A stretch of 43,736 bases of DNA from a virus: positions 1 through 43,736 of IMG/VR virus record IMGVR_UViG_3300027832_000037. The stretch is one strand, 5' to 3'. The notes beneath the pieces are model-generated. The model saw only the letters and a list, made by a program, of their open reading frames with translations, had not been told where the DNA came from and searched no databases. Below are positions 23,862 to 32,120 of the stretch, one piece after another. Every line of letters begins with the position of its first letter. Position 1 is the first letter of the stretch. Position numbers and translations under genes: made by a program.

Positions 23862-24311
23862 ATGGGATTGTTTAACGATGCGCTCGACACAGTCACCCAA
23901 GCGCTAGACACCGCGCTCGGGAACGACATAGAAGTGCGGGACCACCCGGGCCGGTTTACCGACGACGAGTTCGGAAAAATATTACTAAAGCCGCGAAGCG
24001 TGCGAGTAGCGATAGAGCAGATTCCAGACGTAGAAGTCGAAGGCGACGGAGTCCGGAAAGCAACAGTCAGGTTCGTCGCATTCATATTGTGCGCCGACAC
24101 CCGAGGAGAGGACCGCCACAAAGCGGCCCTCGAAATAGTAGAGCAGATCACAGGGATCGTCGTCTACAACAGGTGGGGCAAGCCCGAGCAGTTCAGGTCC
24201 GTCGCACCAGATACGATCACCGCCGAGAACCTTTACAGCGGCGAAATAGACAACGGAAAGGGGCTGGCTTGGTGGGCAGTTTCCTGGACACAAGCCATCC
24301 AGAGGAGATAG
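23862..24311 (+). CDS. Mu gp37-like tail terminator (DUF1834)
   Basis: The 149-residue protein has the DUF1834 pattern: an N-terminal helix (DALDTVTQALDTALG), beta strands (VRVAIEQIPDVEVEG, VRFVAFILCADTRG), and ENLYSGEIDNGKGLAWWAVSW. Members cap the tail tube and join it to the head. RBS AGGA precedes ATG 23862. It opens the tail gene set after the third motif copy. Confidence 0.87.
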   Translation: MGLFNDALDTVTQALDTALGNDIEVRDHPGRFTDDEFGKILLKPRSVRVAIEQIPDVEVEGDGVRKATVRFVAFILCADTRGEDRHKAALEIVEQITGIVVYNRWGKPEQFRSVAPDTITAENLYSGEIDNGKGLAWWAVSWTQAIQRR

Positions 24312-24314
24312 ATC

Positions 24315-25064
24315 ATGGCACGAGTAGATCGCAGTTACATCGGTAAAGGCCCGCTTTATATTCGGGACCGAGCCGCCGGAGGCTTCGCGCCAATGGGCAA
24401 CACTTCCGTTCTCGCCGTCTCATTTGACGAGGAGAAAAAAGAGCTCAAAGACTACACCACCGAGGGCGGCGGTAACGCCAACGTGCTCACCTCGATTACC
24501 GGCATGACCGGATCGGTCACGGTGCACGACGTCAGCGTAGCAAACCTCGCGTTGTTCCTTCGCGGCACAGAAGGCGGCCAAACGGCCGGCTCACAGCTTG
24601 ACGAAGCACACCCGACCACCGGAATCGGCGGCGAGTTCATCCCTTTTGATTCGCTTGTTAACAAGGCGGCACCAGGGCTCACAGTTACGCTTACCGGCGG
24701 CACAGCCTGCGTTTTAGGCACCGACTACCAGCTTGAGAACAACGGCATCGTGACCATCGACGGCGGCAACATCGACGCCACCGGAATTCTGGTCGACTAC
24801 ACCAAAGACGACGCCGAAGTGCTCGAAGCATTAACCGCGTCCGGAGCAGAGTACGAACTCTACTTCAACGGCGTAAACGAAGCCCAGGGCGGCGACCTCA
24901 TCACCCTGCGAATGCACCGCGTGAAGTTCAGCCCAGCCCAGGACTTGAACTTCATCGGTGACGAGTTTGGAGAAATGACCGCCGACTTCGAAGTGCTATC
25001 CGACGGTAATATCTCCGGCGCAGGCATCTCGAAGTTTATGAGGGTGCAGCAAAAAGCCCCATAA
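24315..25064 (+). CDS. Major tail tube protein
   Basis: This 249-residue beta-rich protein lies directly before the tape measure. It has strand-turn patterns (GSVTVHDVSVANLALFLRG, EYELYFNGVNEAQGG, RVKFSPAQDLNFIGD) and an internal Gly/Thr-rich insert (LTVTLTGGTACVLGTDYQL) that may be an extra surface domain. It forms the flexible tail tube. RBS AGGAG before ATG 24315 and a terminator after the gene fit high expression. Confidence 0.87.
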   Translation: MARVDRSYIGKGPLYIRDRAAGGFAPMGNTSVLAVSFDEEKKELKDYTTEGGGNANVLTSITGMTGSVTVHDVSVANLALFLRGTEGGQTAGSQLDEAHPTTGIGGEFIPFDSLVNKAAPGLTVTLTGGTACVLGTDYQLENNGIVTIDGGNIDATGILVDYTKDDAEVLEALTASGAEYELYFNGVNEAQGGDLITLRMHRVKFSPAQDLNFIGDEFGEMTADFEVLSDGNISGAGISKFMRVQQKAP

Positions 25065-25117
25065 GCCAGAGCAGTAAGCAGGACCGCGACGCCGCTAACC
25101 TGTAGCGTCCAGATCAA

Positions 25118-25146
25118 GGGGCAGGCCAATCGGCCGCCCTTTTTTT
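25118..25146 (+). terminator. Rho-independent terminator between tail tube and tape measure
   Basis: GGGC(A)GGCC-AATC-GGCCGCCC with one bulged A, then seven T. Partial termination would keep the tape measure low relative to the tube protein. The gap 25065-25165 contains no ORF for the usual frameshifted tail chaperones. Confidence 0.85.
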
Positions 25147-25165
25147 ATACCCCAGGGAACACCAA

Positions 25166-28100
25166 ATGGCCCTAAAAGAAACCGCGCTCAATATCATTAT
25201 CCGTTTAAAGGACCTCACGAAGCAGGGCCTCGATAAATTCAGAACGGAGATCAAGGACACCAACGTCGAGGCCGAAAAGGCCGGAGGCGAATCAGGTGGC
25301 CTAGCCAAAATGGCAAAGCGGGTCGGTGCGCTAGTAGGCGCGGCCGTGGGGTTTGCCGCAGTAAAAAACGCCTTTACAGCAGTGCTATCCACCGGCGACA
25401 AGTTCGAAAAGCTCGCCATTCAGATGCGCGCAGTCATGGGCAGTATCGAGGAAGGCGACAAGGCCACCGGCTGGATAAAGGACTTCGCAACTAATACACC
25501 GCTCCAGCTAGAGGGCGTGACCGACGCATTCCTGCGGCTCAAGAACTTCGGCCTCGACCCAATGGACGGCACCCTACAGGCGATCGTCGATCAGAACGAA
25601 AAGCTGGGCGGCGGCCAGGAGAGGTTAATTGGTATCGCCAACGCGCTCGGGCAGGCTAACGCAAAAGGAAAGCTCCAGGCCGAGGAAATGCTCCAGCTCA
25701 TAGAGCGAGGCGTCCCCGTATACGAGCTACTCAGCAAAGCCACCGGCAAGACGGCCGCCGAAATCCAGGACATGAGCGCCGCCGGAGCGCTCGGAAAGGA
25801 CGCCATAAAGGCCCTAATTGACGAAATGGGCAAGTCGTCCACCGGCGCAGCCGCGGCCAACATGAGCTTGTTGAGCGGCCTCGTATCGAACCTAAAAGAC
25901 ACCTGGGTCAATTTCTTAAACGCCATCTCCGAAAGCGGCGCACTAGAAGATTTCAAGAATCGCATCGCCTCCGTTTCCGAACGAATCAAAACGCTATCAG
26001 ACGACGGCACGCTCCGGCGCTGGGCGCAGCAAGTAAGCGACGGAATGGTAGCGGTATTCTCCGCTATATCCCTATTCACCCAGGCGGTCGTCGCCTCCAT
26101 ACCAGCGATCAAATTGCTAGGCGCGGCCTGGTTAGGACTAAAGCTATCCGAGGGCATCAAAAACGTAACCAGCCTGGGCGCGGCATTCGGCGGCACACTA
26201 ACCGGCGGCGTATCTAAAGCAACCGTCGCATTGCGAGCGCTAGGCCCCCTTGTGACAGGCCTCGCGTGGGCGGGATTGATTCAAGCGGTAGCCCTCACCG
26301 TCAGCAGATTTCAGGACCTAATAGCCGCGAGGAAGGAGCTAGACAAATCGCTCCAGGGGAAAGCGGGCCTGGAGGACGAAGCAGCGCAGCGCATGGCGCA
26401 ATTCGCCGAGCAGACCGGCATAGCCGTCACCAGCCTCGACGATATGATCAAAATGCAGGAGGAAGGCACCGCAGTATTCGATCGAGCCAACGAAAAATGG
26501 ATCACCGGCACAGACGCTATCGCCGAATACAACGCCTCGCTCGACCTAACATCCCGCGCAGTAAGCGACACCGCGGACGCAATAAAATCCGAGCTCGAAT
26601 TAGCAGTCGAATCGGCCACTACAAAGTTCCAGGCGCTAACAGCGGAGGGCGAAAAGTCAGGCGAGGCCCTAGACACAATATTCAAAGACTACGACCTCAC
26701 CGTCACCCAGGACGTCGGCGAAGTAATAGCGATCCTAGCGGACCTCGCAGAGCAGGGCCTCATCACAGCGGACACCATCAAGGAAAGGCTCGGCGCGGCG
26801 TTAAAGGACCTAAGCGCGAACGAGCTATCGGCATTCGCAATAAACGCGCAGTTTGCCTTTGAGCAGGGCATAAACGGAGCCGACGAATTCGCCACCACGA
26901 TAAACGAGACCGTTACCGCGGCGCTAAAAAACCTCAACGTAGACCTCGGCCTAGTAACCGACGGAATCAGCGACGTCGGCCAGGAGGCAATCCGCAACTT
27001 CGGCGTGGTAGCGGACAACATAGCTCAGAGCGGTGACGCGGCTGACATAGCCGGCAAAAAGATCATCGCCGCATTCCAGGCCGCCTTTGCAAAAGTCAAA
27101 ACCGACGCAGGGAAAAAGCAGCTACTAGAAGCGCTCAGAGCCCAGCTAGTAGCGGGAACCATAGACGCCACGCAATACGCCGCGGCGTTGAAATCAGTAG
27201 GCGACGATGCCGAGGCAAGCGACGCAAAGATCAACGGGCTCACCGAGCGCCTGCGCGTCCTCCGTAGCGAAATGGCCGGAGCCGGTGAAGCGGGCGCGGG
27301 ACTAGGCGACGGCGTGGAGGCTGGAGCAGCCAAAGCCGGCAGCGCAATGGCATTTCTAATCGACGCGATAGAAGGCTACAGGGCACAGCTACAGGAACTC
27401 TCCTCCGGCGCGGCCCAGGCATTCGACCAGCTAGCGCTTGGCGCGGCAGAGCCAATGGACGAGCTAGAGGCCCTACAGTCTCGGCTCAAGCAGGTATCGC
27501 TCGAAATAGGCAACATCCGACTGGAAGGGCTTGCTCTCGCCGACACCAGCGGAATGCAAGGCTATCTCAAAACATTGCGAACCGAGGCCCGAAAAGTAGA
27601 GGAAGCATTCCTAGAGCAGACCATCGCAGCGCGGCGGCTATTCCAGAGTTTCGAGGACGGCAGCGTCACCCAGGAGGATTTCATCCGTCGGGCGCAGCAA
27701 ATGGTCGAAAGCAGCGACCTGCTAAACGACCAGGACCTCAGCAACCTAACGCAAGGAATACAGCGCGCCAGCCAGGAAATGGACCGGCTATCCGACTCCA
27801 CAGACCGAGCCCTGGGCGCGCTACAAGACAAGCTAGACCGACTCAGGGGCAACATAGAAGCCGTCGAGCAGCGCAACCTGCAGCGCGATATAGCGACCCT
27901 AGAGGCCGAGCTAGAGCAGGCCCGCTTCTTCAAAAACAAGGACTCCATCGCAGACCTAGAGGCGTCGCTGAAATTAACCCGAGAAATATACGACCTGGAA
28001 GCCAAAAACAGGGCCGAGGACAAAGCGCAAAAAGCCGCCCAGGATCAGGCGAAATCACGCACCGCAGCCTCCCAGGAGCCGAACGCTACAAAGCCGACAG

Positions 28101-28222
28101 CAAACACCGGAGCCCAGCAAGTCATAGAGCTAAAGCTCGGCGGGCAATCGGTCAACGTAAGCACCGATAATCCCTCGCAACTACTAAACCTGCTAGCGCA
28201 GGCCGGACTGAGGACCAGCTAA
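25166..28222 (+). CDS. Tape measure protein
   Basis: At 1018 residues it is the second longest helical protein here. An N-terminal tape-measure region (DLTKQGLDKFRTEIKDT; ANALGQANAKGKLQAEEMLQ; RGVPVYELLSKATG) matches the lambda/TP901-type tape measure signature. Two hydrophobic segments (about residues 50-70 and 290-330, LLGAAWLGL) may insert into the host membrane. A long coiled-coil C terminus (about 760-980) follows. It sets tail length and helps DNA entry. Its size predicts a tail of roughly 150 nm by the usual 0.15 nm per residue rule. RBS AGGGAAC before ATG 25166. Confidence 0.94.
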   Translation: MALKETALNIIIRLKDLTKQGLDKFRTEIKDTNVEAEKAGGESGGLAKMAKRVGALVGAAVGFAAVKNAFTAVLSTGDKFEKLAIQMRAVMGSIEEGDKATGWIKDFATNTPLQLEGVTDAFLRLKNFGLDPMDGTLQAIVDQNEKLGGGQERLIGIANALGQANAKGKLQAEEMLQLIERGVPVYELLSKATGKTAAEIQDMSAAGALGKDAIKALIDEMGKSSTGAAAANMSLLSGLVSNLKDTWVNFLNAISESGALEDFKNRIASVSERIKTLSDDGTLRRWAQQVSDGMVAVFSAISLFTQAVVASIPAIKLLGAAWLGLKLSEGIKNVTSLGAAFGGTLTGGVSKATVALRALGPLVTGLAWAGLIQAVALTVSRFQDLIAARKELDKSLQGKAGLEDEAAQRMAQFAEQTGIAVTSLDDMIKMQEEGTAVFDRANEKWITGTDAIAEYNASLDLTSRAVSDTADAIKSELELAVESATTKFQALTAEGEKSGEALDTIFKDYDLTVTQDVGEVIAILADLAEQGLITADTIKERLGAALKDLSANELSAFAINAQFAFEQGINGADEFATTINETVTAALKNLNVDLGLVTDGISDVGQEAIRNFGVVADNIAQSGDAADIAGKKIIAAFQAAFAKVKTDAGKKQLLEALRAQLVAGTIDATQYAAALKSVGDDAEASDAKINGLTERLRVLRSEMAGAGEAGAGLGDGVEAGAAKAGSAMAFLIDAIEGYRAQLQELSSGAAQAFDQLALGAAEPMDELEALQSRLKQVSLEIGNIRLEGLALADTSGMQGYLKTLRTEARKVEEAFLEQTIAARRLFQSFEDGSVTQEDFIRRAQQMVESSDLLNDQDLSNLTQGIQRASQEMDRLSDSTDRALGALQDKLDRLRGNIEAVEQRNLQRDIATLEAELEQARFFKNKDSIADLEASLKLTREIYDLEAKNRAEDKAQKAAQDQAKSRTAASQEPNATKPTANTGAQQVIELKLGGQSVNVSTDNPSQLLNLLAQAGLRTS

Positions 28223-28615
28223 ATGCTAATCGACGGAATAACGCTATCCAACCAATTTGACTGGCGCAACGAGTTTGAATGGTCGCCAGTAGCGCAGACC
28301 CAGGACCGGAGCGTCACCGGCGCATTTCTCGTACAGGAGCAGCAAAAGACATACGGCCGACCGATTGACCTAGTAGGAGGCGAGGACGCCGTCTGGCACG
28401 ATAGAGCGACCGTGGCAGCGCTAAAAGCAAAGGAGGATATCGTCGGCCACCAATTCGACGTTACACTACCCGACGGGCAGACCTTCAAGTGTATTTTTAA
28501 CCGAGACACCGGCGCAGCTATCCAGGCGCGCCGGCTCACCCGATACGGCGGCACGCCCCAGGCGACCACCGATTACGTTATCGAAATAATCCGACTAGTG
28601 ACCGTGGAGCCATAA
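28223..28615 (+). CDS. Tail tip-associated protein
   Basis: This 130-residue protein starts one base after the tape measure stop. It contains W-rich beta segments (FDWRNEFEWSPVAQTQDRS) and FDVTLPDGQTFKCIF. It occupies the distal tail slot following the tape measure in Mu-like siphophages, where small tip adaptor proteins lie. Role inferred from position. Confidence 0.78.
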   Translation: MLIDGITLSNQFDWRNEFEWSPVAQTQDRSVTGAFLVQEQQKTYGRPIDLVGGEDAVWHDRATVAALKAKEDIVGHQFDVTLPDGQTFKCIFNRDTGAAIQARRLTRYGGTPQATTDYVIEIIRLVTVEP

Positions 28616-28616
28616 A

Positions 28617-31600
28617 ATGTCTATCAATCCCGAGGACGTCAAACTATACGAAAGCCAGCGACTCAGCGACGAGAACGACGGCGGCGGCAGGGCGACAGGC
28701 CGCGAAGTAATCGACGGGAATATAAATAATCTATTCGAGGACATAAGCCGCCTCGATAGGACCGTCGGTGACGTAGCGCTCCGGAAGGCGTTTGTCGGCG
28801 TAGACACTAACAATAGCGATCTTTACCTGGGCGCGCACGCTATCATCACAGAGCCGCCAGCGGACCCGCTAGTCAACGTCCTCATATTCGACGCGGGCAA
28901 CGAGTACGACGAGCGGGCGAGCGCCCAGGACCGTATAGAATCATACGTCGTCCAGGGAGCGGCCGCGCAGTTTGAATTCATAGGCAACCAGTTCGAAAAC
29001 CAGCGTCAGATCGTCTGCATCCAGCGACTAGAGACCGCGCTGCCGGCTACAGGCGACGTCTACCTTATCAAAGAGGGCAATGACGAGCAGTACGTCCGGA
29101 TCACCCAGGTAGACGCGGAACCGACAGTATTTAGCTACGAGACCAGCAGCGGCTTCGTTGACTTCACCCGTATGCGGCTCGTCCTATCCATAAGCGCACC
29201 GCTAGAGCAAACCTTCACCGGCGGGCAGCCGACACCAGGAACCACCACCGGCAACAATAACGCCAAAATATTTGGCACCGAAGTCGCCGACGCGGCCCGC
29301 TATTGGGGCGTCAAAAAAAGCGAGGAGCCGGCATCTGTAGGCGACCTCAAGATCAAAGTCGACAGCATATACAGCAGCCTAGTCCCGAGCGCGCAAAGCG
29401 AGCAGCCGCTACTCAATCAGGTGGCAGGCTACGAGTCCCTGATCGTAATAGCAGGACGAGCGAACGCTATTAGCGAGGCCATCACCGGCACCTACACCAG
29501 CGGAACAAACTTCCAGGTATTCACCAACAGGGCCTGCGTGCGGCGCAGCCTATCGCTAATCATCGGCGGCAGCTCGTACACCGACAACGGCAGCGGCATC
29601 CTAACCAGGGCGAGCGGATCATTCCCATTCGCTACACTCAACGTCGACTACGATAGCGGCGCAATATTCGGGACCAGGGACAGCGGCACCGGCTCGGGCA
29701 ACGTCACCGGAACAGCCAGCTACATCCCAGGCGCAGGCTTCACCGGCCGAGCGGTATCGCTCCAAAGAGAAATCACAATCAACAACCGCGGCTACAACTG
29801 GACGTACACCTTCGCCCAGGATAAACCGCGACCAGGAACCATGATCGTAAGCTACATGGCGCAGGGGCGCTGGTACGAACTACGCGACAACGGCACCGGA
29901 CAGCTAATAGGGACCGGCACCGGTTCAGTCGACTACGCAACGGGCACCACGCTAGTCACCACCGAGGCGCTCCCCGACGTAGGCACCGCCATAATCTACA
30001 ACTGGATAATGGATATCGACGAGGAATACGAGACGCACGAAGGCACCATCGCCGACTGGATACCAGAAATCCAGGTCCAAATGGACGACGCCCTAGTCCC
30101 AGGCACCATCACGATCACATACACCAGCGGCGGCAACCTAAAAACCGTCACAGACGACGGCGCAGGAAACCTCCAGGGCGACGGCGAAGGCACGATCAAC
30201 TACACCAGCGGGCTCGCAAAGCTCAAGCCGATAACAATCCATGACGACGGCACGACCTTCGACGCCACCTACACCAGCGGCATCGCCTTCAACGAGAATT
30301 ACGAAAACTATAGCGCCGGCACCAGGATAACATCGGGCACCTTTGACAACGTGCCGGTCTCGCCAGGAACCGTCGAGATAATGATGGCCCAGCGCCAAAC
30401 TGGGCGCGGCGTTGACTATCTGTCCGCACGCGTCCTTGTGCGCGACGACGGTGCCGGCGGCTGGCTTGGCGGCATAGGCGGATCTATCGACTACCAAACC
30501 GGCTATTGGGAAATAGTAAAAGCGGAAAACTACGCCTACAGCTATCAAGAATGGTATCGCTGGGAGGCACCAGCAAGCGGATGGGAAAGTAGCATCCGAA
30601 CAGTAAACGTCACCGGGCTCAGATACCTAAAAGAGAGCTATTACGCGAAGTATCGACAGGCGGGCGACCCGAACATCCCAAGCGCGCTTGTCGGATACAA
30701 TCCTGGAGCGCTAGAGGTAAAGCTAGTCCCAACAGGCGACGACATAATCATCGAGGACAGCGTCCTCTTTGTGTTTGGCGGTCAGAAATACTACGACCGC
30801 GACGGCATTATATACCGCGGATTTGACAGCAAAACAGGAGCCGGAACAGCAGTCGGTACCATCGACTACCAGGAGCGGATCGTCACACTAAACACCTGGA
30901 CAGGAGGAGCAGCCCCAGGCGTGAACATACTAAGCCTCACGACCGCAGGCAAAACATCCTTCGCAACCAGCATGGTATTCAGAACACCAGGGGCACCGAT
31001 ACGGCCAACATCGCTTCAAATAATTGTGACCGACTTAGAAGGCAACATCATAAACATCACCAGCGACAGCGAAGGCGACCTCATAGCGCCAGGGGTTATC
31101 GGAAAAGTCAACTACCAGACCGGCATCGTCGCGCTCAGTTTCACGACCGACGAATCAGACGCCACCGGAGCGAGCATGACGCCGGTCCAGGGAAACGGCA
31201 TCTACAACGCCGTTCTATTCAGCTTCCTACCACTAGACGCCGAGCTAATAGGCCTCGATCCGGTACGCCTGCCATCCGACGGCAGAGTCCCGATATACCG
31301 AACAGGCGACGTCGTAGTCATAAGCAACAACCAGGAAGTTGATATAGGCACGCCGGCAGACAACGCCGCAATCGACCTGGGCGATACCTTCATAGCCTCA
31401 GCGATCGTTTACGACAGCACCGGCAAAGCAATGGACCCAGCGCAGTACACCGTCGCCAAAGAGCAGGGCATCGTGCAATTCGCCGACCCCGTTCTACTGC
31501 AGGACGCGAACACCAATCCCATCACCGCGCCGCTAACGATCAAATATCGCATAGAGCACATGACGCTGCTCAACGACGTACAGATCACCGGCGAGCTATC

Positions 31601-32120
31601 ATTCATAGCGCCGCTAGCGCACGACTACCCAGCGGGATGCTCGGTAAGCTCGGCCTTGCTTTGGGGCGACTTGAATAGCCGCGTCTATTCGGAGTTCACG
31701 CAAAAAGTCTGGAACAGCGGAGACCCCAACTGGACCGACCAGCGCCAGGGCGATGAAACGACGGCGCAATACAACAACATCGACAATCCAATCGAGTACG
31801 CCAACAACGGCGCAATCACTGAAAAATGGGCGCTGTGGTTCTACAGCAGCACTTCATTTTACATAGTAGGCGAGCAGCTCGGCGTCATAGGCCAGGGGAA
31901 CATCAACGGCGACACCGCGCCAATGAACCCCAACAAAAACGAGCCATACTTCGTCGTTCGACAGGCCGGCTGGGGAATAGGCTGGGCAACCAATAACGTA
32001 TTGCGGTTTAATACCGAGGGCTGCCTCGGACCTATATGGCTATCCCGCACCACGCTATCCGGACAAGCCACCCAGGCCAACGATCAGTTCACCCTACAGC
32101 TACGAGGCGACGCAGACTAA
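28617..32120 (+). CDS. Large tail-tip protein with about six GSIDYxTG beta repeats
   Basis: The 1167-residue beta-rich protein has an N-terminal part with DISRLDRTVGDVALRKAF and then a recurring DGxGxLxGxGxGSIDYxTGxxxL motif at about residues 341, 437, 525, 622, 747 and 830. These mark six stacked beta modules of roughly 90-125 residues. The C-terminal 250 residues differ and may contact the next protein. Order suggests a baseplate or tail-tip component, possibly a stalk. RBS GGAGCC before ATG 28617; stop overlaps the next ATG. Confidence 0.8.
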   Translation: MSINPEDVKLYESQRLSDENDGGGRATGREVIDGNINNLFEDISRLDRTVGDVALRKAFVGVDTNNSDLYLGAHAIITEPPADPLVNVLIFDAGNEYDERASAQDRIESYVVQGAAAQFEFIGNQFENQRQIVCIQRLETALPATGDVYLIKEGNDEQYVRITQVDAEPTVFSYETSSGFVDFTRMRLVLSISAPLEQTFTGGQPTPGTTTGNNNAKIFGTEVADAARYWGVKKSEEPASVGDLKIKVDSIYSSLVPSAQSEQPLLNQVAGYESLIVIAGRANAISEAITGTYTSGTNFQVFTNRACVRRSLSLIIGGSSYTDNGSGILTRASGSFPFATLNVDYDSGAIFGTRDSGTGSGNVTGTASYIPGAGFTGRAVSLQREITINNRGYNWTYTFAQDKPRPGTMIVSYMAQGRWYELRDNGTGQLIGTGTGSVDYATGTTLVTTEALPDVGTAIIYNWIMDIDEEYETHEGTIADWIPEIQVQMDDALVPGTITITYTSGGNLKTVTDDGAGNLQGDGEGTINYTSGLAKLKPITIHDDGTTFDATYTSGIAFNENYENYSAGTRITSGTFDNVPVSPGTVEIMMAQRQTGRGVDYLSARVLVRDDGAGGWLGGIGGSIDYQTGYWEIVKAENYAYSYQEWYRWEAPASGWESSIRTVNVTGLRYLKESYYAKYRQAGDPNIPSALVGYNPGALEVKLVPTGDDIIIEDSVLFVFGGQKYYDRDGIIYRGFDSKTGAGTAVGTIDYQERIVTLNTWTGGAAPGVNILSLTTAGKTSFATSMVFRTPGAPIRPTSLQIIVTDLEGNIINITSDSEGDLIAPGVIGKVNYQTGIVALSFTTDESDATGASMTPVQGNGIYNAVLFSFLPLDAELIGLDPVRLPSDGRVPIYRTGDVVVISNNQEVDIGTPADNAAIDLGDTFIASAIVYDSTGKAMDPAQYTVAKEQGIVQFADPVLLQDANTNPITAPLTIKYRIEHMTLLNDVQITGELSFIAPLAHDYPAGCSVSSALLWGDLNSRVYSEFTQKVWNSGDPNWTDQRQGDETTAQYNNIDNPIEYANNGAITEKWALWFYSSTSFYIVGEQLGVIGQGNINGDTAPMNPNKNEPYFVVRQAGWGIGWATNNVLRFNTEGCLGPIWLSRTTLSGQATQANDQFTLQLRGDAD

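Noticed and set aside
32036-32119. ATG 32036 for the LamG protein
   Set aside because: Inside the preceding gene; ATG 32120 overlaps its stop in the normal way.
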